This document shows positions 1 through 7,160 of a stretch of 18,530 nucleotides of DNA, in pieces. The notes under the pieces are model-generated. The model did no database searches and was not told the DNA's origin. It worked only from the letters and a program-made list of their open reading frames with translations. The DNA is taken from the NCBI GenBank assembly GCA_030835185.1, contig JAUQWL010000134.1, positions 1 to 18,530 on the forward strand, in the 5' to 3' direction. The position numbers were made by a program, and so were the translations under genes. Position 1 is the stretch's first letter. Each line of letters opens with the position of its first letter. This DNA comes from Solirubrobacterales bacterium. GTDB lineage: Bacteria; Actinomycetota; Thermoleophilia; Solirubrobacterales; 70-9.

Positions 1-356
1 GCTTCTACGAGCTGAAGGACGGTGAAGAGCCGGACCCGGCCGTGATGGCAGTCGCTCCCGACGAGGAGGTCGAGGCGACCGTCGCCCGCAAGGCGAAGGT
101 GCGCCGCAAGGGGCACAAGGTGATCGTCAGGCTGCGGATCACCACCGGCGAGCCGGTCAGCGCGAAGCTGATCGTCACCCGCGGCAAGAAGCGGCTCGGT
201 GTATCGAAGCCGAAGCTGCTGAAAGCCGGCAAGCGCACGGTCGTGGCCAGGCTCGGACGCAAGGCGACCCGGGGCCGCGCCAGTCTCACCCTCAGGCTGA
301 GCGACCAGGCGGGCAACCGGATGGTCGTCAAGAGGTCGGTCCGCATCCCGCGTTAG
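1..356 (+). CDS. C-terminal part of a probable surface or secreted protein with a basic beta-sandwich tail (partial)
   Basis: The reading frame is open from base 3 to the TAG at 354-356, so the gene begins left of the window. The visible 117 or so residues start FYELKDGEEPDP and continue into a Lys/Arg-rich module of alternating strands (VIVRLRITTGEPVSAKLIV, then TVVARL, SLTLRLSDQAGN, VVKRSVRI). This pattern resembles the Ig/fibronectin-like C-terminal modules that actinobacterial extracellular proteins often carry. There is a GTG-ATG at 42-47, but the frame reads through it upstream, so it is probably internal. The catalytic or main part of the protein is not visible and no function can be assigned. 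That it is a real gene rests on the uninterrupted frame to the left edge and the strand-like periodicity. Confidence 0.6.
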   Translation, partial: FYELKDGEEPDPAVMAVAPDEEVEATVARKAKVRRKGHKVIVRLRITTGEPVSAKLIVTRGKKRLGVSKPKLLKAGKRTVVARLGRKATRGRASLTLRLSDQAGNRMVVKRSVRIPR

Positions 357-436
357 CGGACCGCGCCTCGTCGAAGGCGCCGGACGGCCGACCCTGCCGG
401 GACGCTGATTTCGGCGCCGGCCGGGATCGACGGGGG

Positions 437-442
437 TAGGAT
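437..442 (+). promoter_or_regulatory. Candidate -10 box (TAGGAT) of a leaderless promoter
   Basis: TAGGAT fits the actinobacterial TANNNT -10 pattern and ends 9 nt before the GTG at 452, so transcription could start at or next to the start codon. No convincing -35 is visible. The GGGGG at 432-436 could instead be read as a ribosome binding site. The remaining bases of the 357-451 gap show nothing else convincing. Confidence 0.35.
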
Positions 443-451
443 GCCGCCACC

Positions 452-1921
452 GTGAAGAAAGCGAAGAAGCAGCCGAAGCCGAAGAAACTCTCGAAACTCG
501 AAACGCGTACCCGTGAGGAGGTACCCGAGGCGGAAGAGCACGTGGCGGCCGGAGTCGCCGCGGGCAAGTCTGCCCGCAAGCGTGTGCCCCGCTCCTCGCT
601 GGGCCGCCTGGACCTGTCCCCGGATCGCCCCGATCCCGTCACTCAGCTCGAGGCCCAGGCGGAGACCAGGCTCCCCGGCCTGATTCCGCTGCGTTACGGG
701 CGCATGCTCGTGTCCGCCTTCACCTTCTACCGGGGTGCGGCGGCGATCATGGCTTCGGACCTCGACAGCAGCCCGACAACGGGGATCATCGTGCAGGCCT
801 GTGGCGATGCACACCTCTCCAACTTCGGTGGATTCGCCTCTCCGGAGCGGCGGTTGGTCTTCGACATCAACGACTTCGACGAGACGCTGAGGGGACCGTG
901 GGAGTGGGATGTGAAAAGGCTGGTTGCCAGCTTCGAGATCGGTGCGAGGGACCGGGGCTTCAAGAAGTCGCAGCGGCGCAAAGTGGTGCTCGATACTGCC
1001 CGTGAGTACCGGACGGCAATGGCCGAATTCGCCGCTATGGGCAACCTGGACGTGTGGAACTGGCATCTCGACGTCGATTCCATGGTCGCCGGGTGGGCCG
1101 ACAAAGCAGACCCGGATGCGATCAAGAGATTCCGGCGCGGGGTCGCCAAGGCGCAGGGCAAGGACCGGCTCAAGGCCTTCTCCCGGCTCACCCACGTGGT
1201 CGACGGCAAGCTGCGGATCATCAACGACCCGCCGTCCGTGATACCGCTTGACGATCTCGTGCCGGCGGACCAGGCGGCCGAACTCGACGACCGGGTCAGG
1301 AGCATTCTCGCCGGCTACCGGGTGACGCTCAGTCCGGACCGACGGGTCCTTTTCGACACCTACGAATACGTGCACGCGGCCATGAAGGTCGTCGGGGTCG
1401 GCAGCGTGGGGACCCGGGCCTGGATCGTGCTGATGGTCGGTCGCGACCTCGGCGATCCCCTCTTCCTCCAGCTGAAAGAGGCCCAGGAATCGGTACTCGA
1501 ACCCTACGTCGGCCCGAGCCGTTTCAACAAGCACGGTCGACGCGTGGTGGAGGGACAGAAGCTGATCCAGTCGGCCAGCGACATATTTCTCGGGTGGACC
1601 ACGGCCGAGGGCTTCGACGGGGTGGAGCGCGATTTCTACGTACGCCAGCTCTGGGACTGGAAGGGCTCGGCCCGGGTAGACCGGATGAGTCCGAGAACGA
1701 TGGCGATCTACGGACGGATCTGCGGTCGGGTCCTCGCTCGCGCCCACGCCCGCACCGGCAACCGTTTCGCGCTGTCCGCCTACCTCGGCAAGAGCGACAC
1801 CTTCGATCGGGCGATGGCGGATTTCGCGACGGCCTACGCCGATCAGAACGAGACCGACTACCAGACGGTGCTGAAGGCCGCCGCTGACGGGCGGATCCAG
1901 GTTGAGACGCCGGACAGGTGA
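452..1921 (+). CDS. DUF2252 family protein
   Basis: This 489-residue protein matches the DUF2252 (COG4320) family, which is widespread in actinobacteria and has no established biochemical role; a kinase/phosphotransferase-like fold has been suggested for it. The family landmarks are visible in order: RYGRM at residues 81-85, FTFYRGAA at 90-97, GDAHLSNFG at 118-126, FDINDFDET at 137-145 and EWDVKRL at 151-157. The GDxHLxNFG and D-x-N-D-F-D motifs resemble the catalytic HxD and metal-binding motifs of aminoglycoside-phosphotransferase-like kinases, which is an inference. The first 18 residues are very Lys-rich and probably a disordered tail. The GTG at 452 is chosen because the ATG at 441 is out of frame and family homology begins well downstream. 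The lipid kinase begins 54 nt after the stop on the same strand, so the two may be co-transcribed. Confidence 0.9.
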   Translation: MKKAKKQPKPKKLSKLETRTREEVPEAEEHVAAGVAAGKSARKRVPRSSLGRLDLSPDRPDPVTQLEAQAETRLPGLIPLRYGRMLVSAFTFYRGAAAIMASDLDSSPTTGIIVQACGDAHLSNFGGFASPERRLVFDINDFDETLRGPWEWDVKRLVASFEIGARDRGFKKSQRRKVVLDTAREYRTAMAEFAAMGNLDVWNWHLDVDSMVAGWADKADPDAIKRFRRGVAKAQGKDRLKAFSRLTHVVDGKLRIINDPPSVIPLDDLVPADQAAELDDRVRSILAGYRVTLSPDRRVLFDTYEYVHAAMKVVGVGSVGTRAWIVLMVGRDLGDPLFLQLKEAQESVLEPYVGPSRFNKHGRRVVEGQKLIQSASDIFLGWTTAEGFDGVERDFYVRQLWDWKGSARVDRMSPRTMAIYGRICGRVLARAHARTGNRFALSAYLGKSDTFDRAMADFATAYADQNETDYQTVLKAAADGRIQVETPDR

Positions 1922-1975
1922 GTCGCCGCGGCGGTCGACCCGGCTCCTGGCCGAGGCGGCAACGGGATTCACCGG

Positions 1976-3325
1976 GTGACCCACGGCCTGCGGTTCAGAA
2001 ACCGTCTGGCAGCCCTGATCTCCCTGTTGCTGGGCCTGGCCGCAGTCGCTGTCACGGTCGACTTCGCCGTCTCGGAGTTTCCCCGTGGTCTGCTGGTGAT
2101 CGGTTGTGGCGTCCTGTCGCTGGCCTTCGTCTGGTACGGCCTGTGGCGGGCCCGTCGGTTCCGGTTGCCCGCCCTGATCGCTTCGGCGATTGCACTGATC
2201 GGCGGTTTCATCCTGCTTTCGAGTGCCGGGGAGTTCTGGCGCTTCTTCGCGGACCTGGTACTGGTGATCGCAGCCGCGGCAGCGGCCGAGCGCGCCTTCA
2301 GGGTTCAGGTGCCGTTGCCGGATGCGCCGGATCCGGCAAGGGCGGTGCTCTTTTTCAACCCGAAGTCGGGGGGTGGCAAGGCCGCGAAGTTCTCGCTCGC
2401 CGGAGAAGCCGAGGCGCGCGGCATCAAAGCGGTCGGGATGAACCCGGGCTGCGATCTGGAGCAGATGGTCAGGGATGAAGTGGAGGCGGGTGCAGACGCT
2501 CTGGCGATGGCCGGGGGCGATGGATCTCAGGCGACCGTCGCGTCCGTCGCGGCTGAGAGCGGCCTCCCTTACGCCTGCATTCCGGCCGGCACGCGCAACC
2601 ATTTCGCACTTGATCTCGGAGTCGACCGGAACGACGTGGTCGGTGCCCTCGATGCCTTCGTCGGGGGCGGCGAGCGGCAGGTCGATCTGGCCGAGGTGAA
2701 CGGCCGGGCATTCGTCAACAACGTGTCGCTCGGGGTCTACGCCGAGGCCGTGCAGCGAGACGGTTACCGCGAGGCAAAGATGCGCACCCTGCTCGAGACC
2801 GGAGCCGGGATCATCGACTCCGACGGCGATCAGATCCACCTCACCTGGAAGAGTCCTCGTGGCCATGAACACAGTTCCGGAGAACCGATTCTCGTATCCA
2901 ACAACCAGTATCGCCTCGGCGACGCTCTCGGCTTCGGCACCAGGCCGAAGATCGACGATGGCAAGCTCGGGGTGACCGTTTTCAGCGATCCGGCCGAGGA
3001 CAGGCGGCGCTTCGGCCGCTTGCGCCGACCGTGGCGACAGTGGTCGGCGCGGGAGTTCACGGTCGATTCCGAGGACCCCGTCGCGGCGGGGATCGACGGC
3101 GAGCCCTGCGTCCTCGAACCACCGCTGGTCTTCACGATCAAGCCGGCCGCACTCACCGTCAGGATCGCTCGAGCCCACCCGGGGGCATCACCTTCGGCGG
3201 CCATTCCCTCCGGGCTGCTCCGCGGGATCCAGTCCCTTGTCCTGATCGTGGCAGGTCAGGCCCCGGCCGAGCGGACGAGGGCGGTCAGGGCCGCCCGGGG
3301 GGAGAGGAGGAAGCGCCATTACTGA
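1976..3325 (+). CDS. Diacylglycerol kinase family lipid kinase with N-terminal membrane domain
   Basis: This 449-residue protein has a DAGK catalytic domain: a phosphate-binding NPKSGGGK at residues 128-135, the nucleotide-binding GGDGS at 180-184, GTRNHFALDLG at 205-215 and NNVSLG at 248-253. The C-terminal half has the beta-sandwich pattern of DgkB/YegS/LCB5-type kinases, which phosphorylate the hydroxyl of diacylglycerol or another lipid with ATP. Unlike the roughly 300-residue soluble DgkB/YegS proteins, it carries about four predicted membrane spans at 10-30, 38-56, 64-82 and 86-104, so it should be an integral membrane enzyme with the kinase on the cytoplasmic side. The GTG start has no strong Shine-Dalgarno, but the N-terminus it gives leads directly into the first span. 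The stop overlaps the likely start region of the PAP2 phosphatase gene. The exact lipid substrate is unknown. Confidence 0.87.
   Translation: MTHGLRFRNRLAALISLLLGLAAVAVTVDFAVSEFPRGLLVIGCGVLSLAFVWYGLWRARRFRLPALIASAIALIGGFILLSSAGEFWRFFADLVLVIAAAAAAERAFRVQVPLPDAPDPARAVLFFNPKSGGGKAAKFSLAGEAEARGIKAVGMNPGCDLEQMVRDEVEAGADALAMAGGDGSQATVASVAAESGLPYACIPAGTRNHFALDLGVDRNDVVGALDAFVGGGERQVDLAEVNGRAFVNNVSLGVYAEAVQRDGYREAKMRTLLETGAGIIDSDGDQIHLTWKSPRGHEHSSGEPILVSNNQYRLGDALGFGTRPKIDDGKLGVTVFSDPAEDRRRFGRLRRPWRQWSAREFTVDSEDPVAAGIDGEPCVLEPPLVFTIKPAALTVRIARAHPGASPSAAIPSGLLRGIQSLVLIVAGQAPAERTRAVRAARGERRKRHY
3301..3310 (+). promoter_or_regulatory. Strong Shine-Dalgarno that argues for an ATT start of the PAP2 gene
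   Basis: GGAGAGGAGG is the strongest ribosome binding site in the window. It ends 7 nt before an in-frame ATT (3318-3320) but 25 nt before the first in-frame ATG (3336). The ATT lies within the 3' end of the lipid kinase gene, whose TGA is at 3323-3325. Confidence 0.5.
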
Positions 3326-3902
3326 AGACACCGGAATGGCTGAGCGTGGGCCGCGCGGCCTGCGCAATGCACTCGAGGAGTTGCGCAGGCTCGACCAGGC
3401 GGTCTACGCGGCGGTTGCGGTCAGCCCGACGCCGTCTCTCGATTCGGCGCTTCGCGGACTCTCCCATGCGGCTGACTACTCGCGTATCTCCTTCGCGATC
3501 GCCGGCGCACTGGCAGTTTTCGGGGGTGCGGCCGGGCGACGGGCGGCGTTTCGCGGCGTCGCATCCATCGCCTTGACGTCGGCGACGATGAACCTGACGG
3601 TGAAGCCGTGGGCCAGGCGCCGGCGCCCCGACCGCGAATCGGCCAAGGTGCCGCCGGCCCGGCACGTGCGCATGCCGACTTCGACATCTTTCCCCTCGGG
3701 CCATTCGGCCGCGGCTTTCGCCTTCGCCGACGGCGTCGGTCGAAATCTTCCCTGGGCCGGGCCGCCGTTGACCGTGCTCGCCTTCCTCGTCGCCTACTCC
3801 CGCGTACACACGGGGGTCCACTACCCGGGTGACGTGATCGTCGGCTCGCTCTGCGGAGTGGCGCTGGCCGAGGTCGCCAACCTGGCGATCGACCGGACCT
3901 GA
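3318..3902 (+). CDS. PAP2 superfamily membrane phosphatase
   Basis: The PAP2/PgpB signature is complete. Numbered from the ATG at 3336, C1 is KPWARRRRP (90-98), C2 is SFPSGHS (118-124, acid-base His123), and C3 is SRVHTGVHYPGD (155-166, nucleophile His162 and Asp166). The family dephosphorylates lipid phosphates such as phosphatidic acid, PGP or undecaprenyl diphosphate at the membrane. At 188 residues from ATG 3336 (194 from ATT 3318) it is a short, hydrophobic member with several helices. I give the ATT start at 3318 because the only good Shine-Dalgarno is spaced for it; the conservative alternative is ATG 3336. The gene directly follows and slightly overlaps the lipid kinase gene, so one operon carries an enzyme that adds a phosphate to a lipid and one that removes a lipid phosphate. 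Whether they act on the same lipid is unknown. Confidence 0.88.
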   Translation: MTEDTGMAERGPRGLRNALEELRRLDQAVYAAVAVSPTPSLDSALRGLSHAADYSRISFAIAGALAVFGGAAGRRAAFRGVASIALTSATMNLTVKPWARRRRPDRESAKVPPARHVRMPTSTSFPSGHSAAAFAFADGVGRNLPWAGPPLTVLAFLVAYSRVHTGVHYPGDVIVGSLCGVALAEVANLAIDRT

Positions 3903-4011
3903 TCGCCTGCCACGCCGGTCGATGCCGCCGATGCGGGCTGATACGTGATCGAGCAGGGAACCGCCAGCAGACCGGGCGCGGAACCGGCACCGATGTTGGC
4001 ACGTATGGTTT

Positions 4012-4031
4012 CCCCCGCCAGTCCGTGGGGG
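4012..4031. terminator. Candidate bidirectional hairpin between convergent genes
   Basis: CCCCCGC (4012-4018) can pair with GTGGGGG (4025-4031), with one G-T wobble and a 6-nt loop. It lies in the 151-nt gap between the PAP2 gene and the end of ppdK, where a terminator is expected for both strands. There is no U-tract on either side, so the call rests on position and the GC-rich stem. The rest of 3903-4053 shows nothing else. Confidence 0.35.
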
Positions 4032-4053
4032 TGGGGTGGCGAGGACGCGCGGG

Positions 4054-6765
4054 TCAGTCGAGCGCGGCGCGGGCGGCGGCGACCCGTGCCACCGGTATCC
4101 GGTAAGGCGAGCAGCTGACGTAGTCGAGTCCGGCGGTGTGGAAGAACTCGACACTGGCCGGATCGCCACCGTGTTCGCCGCAGACGCCGAGCGGCAGGCC
4201 CGGTTTGACCGAGCGCCCCTTGGTCGCCGCGATCCGCACCAGGGCGCCCACTCCGTCGATGTCGATCGTTTCGAACGGGCTGCCGGGCATCAGGCCCTGG
4301 GAGAGGTACTCGGGCAGGAAGGCCCGTTCGGCGTCGTCGCGGGAGAGACCGAGCGAAGTCTGGGTCAGGTCGTTGGTGCCGAAGCTGAAGAAGTCCGCCT
4401 GCTCGGCGATCTGATCCGCCACCAGGCAGGCACGGGGGAGCTCGATCATCGTGCCGATCGGGATCTCCAACTCGGTGCCGGCCTCCTCGAAGACCTCCGC
4501 CAGGGCTGCTTCGACCGAGCCACGCAGCAGTTCCAGCTCGCTCTCGAACGCGATCAGCGGCAGCATGATCTCGACTCTGGGGCGGGGGCCGTCGGTGGAT
4601 ACCGCCAGCGCCGCGCGGGCGATCGCCTTGGCCTGCATCTCGAAGAGCCCGGAGAGCATCAGACCGAGGCGCGAGCCCCGGGTGCCGAGCATCGGGTTGA
4701 CTTCTTCGAGATCCCGGGCCACAGCGAGCCGCGACTTCGCTCTGCTGGCGGCCTTCTGGTCGCCGCGCTTGCGGGCGTCTCTCAGAGCGCGTTCGAAAGT
4801 CGACACGGGGATGAACTCGTGGAGCGGTGGATCGAGCAGCCGGATCGTCACCGGCAGGTCTCCCATCACCTTGAGGAGTTCGGTGAAGTCCGCCTGCTGG
4901 ATCGTGCCGAGCCGGTCGAGGTCGGCGGCATATTCAGCCTCGAGCGGGCCGCTGCGGGAACTCTCGTCATACAGGCGCTCGCGTCGGGCCAGTTCGCCCG
5001 CGATGAACATCTCGCGCACGGTTTCCTCCCGGTCCTCGCCGAAGAACATGTGCTCGGTCCGGCAGAGCCCGATCCCCTCGGCACCGAGTTCCAGCGCATG
5101 TCTCGCGTCTTCGGCCGTATCGGCGTTGGCCCGCACACCGAGAACGCGGATTTCGTCGGCCCAGCCGAGGACTTCCGTGAAGTACTCGTCGACCTCCGGC
5201 CGGATCAGTTCGACCTCGTCGGCGGTGACGATGCCGGTCGAACCGTCGATCGCGATGCGGTCTCCTTCGCGCAGTTCCCGGTCGCCGATCGTCAGCGTGC
5301 CGGCCTCGGGATCGACTTTGATTTCGGAGGCGCCGACCACGCAGGGTCGACCCATGCCGCGGGCGACGATCGCCGCATGCGACGACTTGCCGCCCTGAGC
5401 GGTGAGGATGCCGCGCGCCGCGTGAAACCCGGCGACGTCGTCGGCCGAAGTGAACATGCGCACGAGGACCGTATCCTCGCCTTCGTCCGCCCGGTCCTGG
5501 GCTGCCTTGGCGGTGAGCGCGATCGCGCCGGCCGCCGCGCCGGGGGAGGCGGGCACCCCGCGGGTCAGTTCCTCGAACTCGGCATCGGGCGCAAAGGCCG
5601 GGTGGAGCAGCGCCGTCAGGGTCGACGGGCGGATGGTGCGCAGCGCGTGTTCGCGGGAGAGGAGGCCTTCCCGCACCGCGTCGGAGGCGAATCGCACCGC
5701 CGCCTGGGCGTGACGCTTGGCCCCGCGGGTCTGAAGGATGTAGAGGCGGCCGTCCTCGATCGTGTACTCGATGTCCTGGATGTCGGAGTAGTGGCGCTCG
5801 AGTTCGGCGAGGCTGGCGATCAGCTCGGCGTGCATCTCCGGCATCCGGCGTTTCAGGTCGTCGAGGTCTTCGGTGTTGCGGATGCCGGCGACCACGTCTT
5901 CGCCCTGGGCGTTCAGCAGGAAATCTCCGAGCGGGCGGGGTTCGGCCGTCGTCGGGTCACGGGTGAAGGCGACCCCGGACCCCGAGCGCTCGCCCATGTT
6001 GCCGAAGACCATGCGCTGGACGGTGACGGCGGTTCCGAGCGAGTCGGGGATGCCGTTGAGCCGGCGGTACGTGATCGCCCGGTCGTTGTCCCAGGAGTCG
6101 AAGACCGCACGGACCGCCTGGGTCAGCTGGGAGTGGGGGTCCTCCGGAAATGGCTCGCCGGTGTGCTTTTCGAAGATATCCAGAAAGCGGGTGACCAGAG
6201 CCTTCAGCGCGTCGACGTCGAGTTCGCTGTCGACTTCGACCCCGCCGGCCCGGCGGGCGGCGACCAGTGCGTCCTCGAAGGCCATCGCCGGCACGCCGCG
6301 GACCACCTCGGCGAACATCTGGATCAGCCGTCGGCGGGAATCCCATGCCAGGTGCGGGTCGCCGGTCTGTCTCGAAAGCCCCTCGACGGACTGCTCGTTC
6401 AGCCCGAGGTTGAGCACTGTGTCGAGCATGCCCGGCATCGAAACCGGAGCGCCCGAGCGGACCGAAACCAGGAGCGGGTCGACGGGATCGCCGAGAACCT
6501 TGCCGGACTGCCGCTCGAGCTCGGCCAGGGCCTCACGGATCTGCCCGTCGAGGCCGTCCGGCATCTCGCCGCCCCGTTCCCTGTACTTGACGCAGGCGGC
6601 AGTCGTGATCGTGAATCCGCCGGGAACCCGGTCTGGCCCGAGCACCTGGGTCATCTCGGCGAGATTTGCACCCTTGTTGCCGAGCAGCGCCCGCATCTCG
6701 GCCGTGCCGTCGGCAAAGCCGATGACCCAGGGCCGTGTTTCGGGAGTCGTTGCGGTCGGTTCCAA
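4054..6765 (-). CDS. ppdK: Pyruvate, phosphate dikinase
   Basis: PPDK interconverts ATP + pyruvate + phosphate and AMP + PEP + diphosphate in the cytoplasm. The 903 residues cover the whole family length (about 870-900). Landmarks in order: LLGNKGANLAEM near residue 30 starting the ATP-grasp domain, SVRSGAPVSMPGM near 100, LQTRGAKRHAQA ending the nucleotide domain, GGKSSHAAIVARGMG with the phosphorylated His463, the PEP-utilizing TIM barrel with LGLCRTEHMFF-type and GTNDLTQ motifs, and GVCGEHGG with the catalytic Cys862. All catalytic residues I can place are present. Translation probably starts at TTG 6765, because an in-frame TGA lies four codons upstream. AAAAAAGGA is 15 nt from that TTG but 9 nt from an in-frame CTG at 6771, so CTG initiation is possible. 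The gene stands alone, divergent from a small membrane protein. Confidence 0.96.
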   Translation of the reverse strand: MEPTATTPETRPWVIGFADGTAEMRALLGNKGANLAEMTQVLGPDRVPGGFTITTAACVKYRERGGEMPDGLDGQIREALAELERQSGKVLGDPVDPLLVSVRSGAPVSMPGMLDTVLNLGLNEQSVEGLSRQTGDPHLAWDSRRRLIQMFAEVVRGVPAMAFEDALVAARRAGGVEVDSELDVDALKALVTRFLDIFEKHTGEPFPEDPHSQLTQAVRAVFDSWDNDRAITYRRLNGIPDSLGTAVTVQRMVFGNMGERSGSGVAFTRDPTTAEPRPLGDFLLNAQGEDVVAGIRNTEDLDDLKRRMPEMHAELIASLAELERHYSDIQDIEYTIEDGRLYILQTRGAKRHAQAAVRFASDAVREGLLSREHALRTIRPSTLTALLHPAFAPDAEFEELTRGVPASPGAAAGAIALTAKAAQDRADEGEDTVLVRMFTSADDVAGFHAARGILTAQGGKSSHAAIVARGMGRPCVVGASEIKVDPEAGTLTIGDRELREGDRIAIDGSTGIVTADEVELIRPEVDEYFTEVLGWADEIRVLGVRANADTAEDARHALELGAEGIGLCRTEHMFFGEDREETVREMFIAGELARRERLYDESSRSGPLEAEYAADLDRLGTIQQADFTELLKVMGDLPVTIRLLDPPLHEFIPVSTFERALRDARKRGDQKAASRAKSRLAVARDLEEVNPMLGTRGSRLGLMLSGLFEMQAKAIARAALAVSTDGPRPRVEIMLPLIAFESELELLRGSVEAALAEVFEEAGTELEIPIGTMIELPRACLVADQIAEQADFFSFGTNDLTQTSLGLSRDDAERAFLPEYLSQGLMPGSPFETIDIDGVGALVRIAATKGRSVKPGLPLGVCGEHGGDPASVEFFHTAGLDYVSCSPYRIPVARVAAARAALD

Positions 6766-6773
6766 CGACAGTA

Positions 6774-6802
6774 TTCATAGTCCTTTTTTGTGCCGGTAGT
6801 CT
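6774..6802 (+). promoter_or_regulatory. Promoter of the small membrane protein gene, probably leaderless
   Basis: TTCATA (6774-6779, 4 of 6 matching TTGACA) is 17 nt from TAGTCT (6797-6802, TANNNT type). The box ends 7 nt before the GTG at 6810, which would place transcription start on the start codon. It is the best -35/-10 pair in the window. It overlaps the region upstream of divergent ppdK, so the two promoters must be close or overlapping. Confidence 0.5.
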
Positions 6803-6809
6803 GGCCGCC

Positions 6810-7073
6810 GTGAAGCGCGACCTCAGGATCGGTGGATACATCGTGGGCCAGAGCCCGAACTCCCCGCTCGTCTTCGCGCTCGTCGGACTCGCTCTGAGCT
6901 GGATCCTGTCGTCCGGTTCGGGTGCGCACGCCGCCGCCAGGGCCGTCTTCTACATCAGCCTCTCCGTCTGGGCCTGGCTGGAGCTGTCCGACGGCGTCAA
7001 CGGCTTTCGCCGGGTGCTCGGTGCGGGCGGGTTGCTCTACGTCCTGATTTCGCTCACGGAAAATCTCGAGTAG
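6810..7073 (+). CDS. Small integral membrane protein of unknown function
   Basis: From GTG 6810 the product is 87 residues: a short basic N-terminus (VKRDLRIGGY), then three hydrophobic segments at about 18-34, 43-62 and 68-85, and an acidic end. I do not recognise a family. The frame stays open upstream to a GTG at 6735, but that start would lie inside the ppdK coding sequence and its extra residues are ppdK antisense. The GTG at 6810 sits 7 nt after a TAGTCT box with a matching -35. It is divergent from ppdK and precedes the sulfatase by 87 nt. The membrane topology is inferred from hydrophobicity only, and no catalytic or binding motif is visible. Confidence 0.65.
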   Translation: MKRDLRIGGYIVGQSPNSPLVFALVGLALSWILSSGSGAHAAARAVFYISLSVWAWLELSDGVNGFRRVLGAGGLLYVLISLTENLE

Positions 7074-7077
7074 CAGC

Positions 7078-7122
7078 GAATCGACCGCCTGCGGGCCGCG
7101 TTATGGTGTCAGCAGGCGATTC
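7078..7122 (+). promoter_or_regulatory. Imperfect inverted repeat flanking a TATGGT box upstream of the sulfatase gene
   Basis: GAATCG plus GCCTGC (7078-7092) can pair with GCAGGCGATTC (7112-7122), leaving a small bulge on the left arm. Between the arms lies TATGGT at 7102-7107, the same -10-like hexamer seen in both promoters of the SQR region. It could be the sulfatase promoter with an operator around it, or a terminator of the small upstream gene. No -35 is evident. Confidence 0.3.
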
Positions 7123-7160
7123 GGGTCCCACCGTATCGCGGGGCGACGGAGAGGATTCGA

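Noticed and set aside
353..3178. A 941-codon open frame on the minus strand
   Set aside because: It is opposite the DUF2252 and lipid kinase genes, whose family motifs are clear. Its composition (Arg, Gly, Asp, His-rich, no domain pattern) is that of an antisense frame in high-GC DNA.
6776..6778. ATG upstream of ppdK as its start
   Set aside because: It is not in the ppdK frame, so it would need a frameshift; there is no other sign of one.
4036..6780. A 914-codon open frame on the plus strand
   Set aside because: It is the antisense shadow of ppdK, which has all catalytic motifs; no domain pattern is seen in the plus frame.
6735..6809. A signal-like hydrophobic N-terminal extension of the small membrane protein
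   Set aside because: It is coded by the complement of the ppdK start region, and a -35/-10 pair lies just before GTG 6810.
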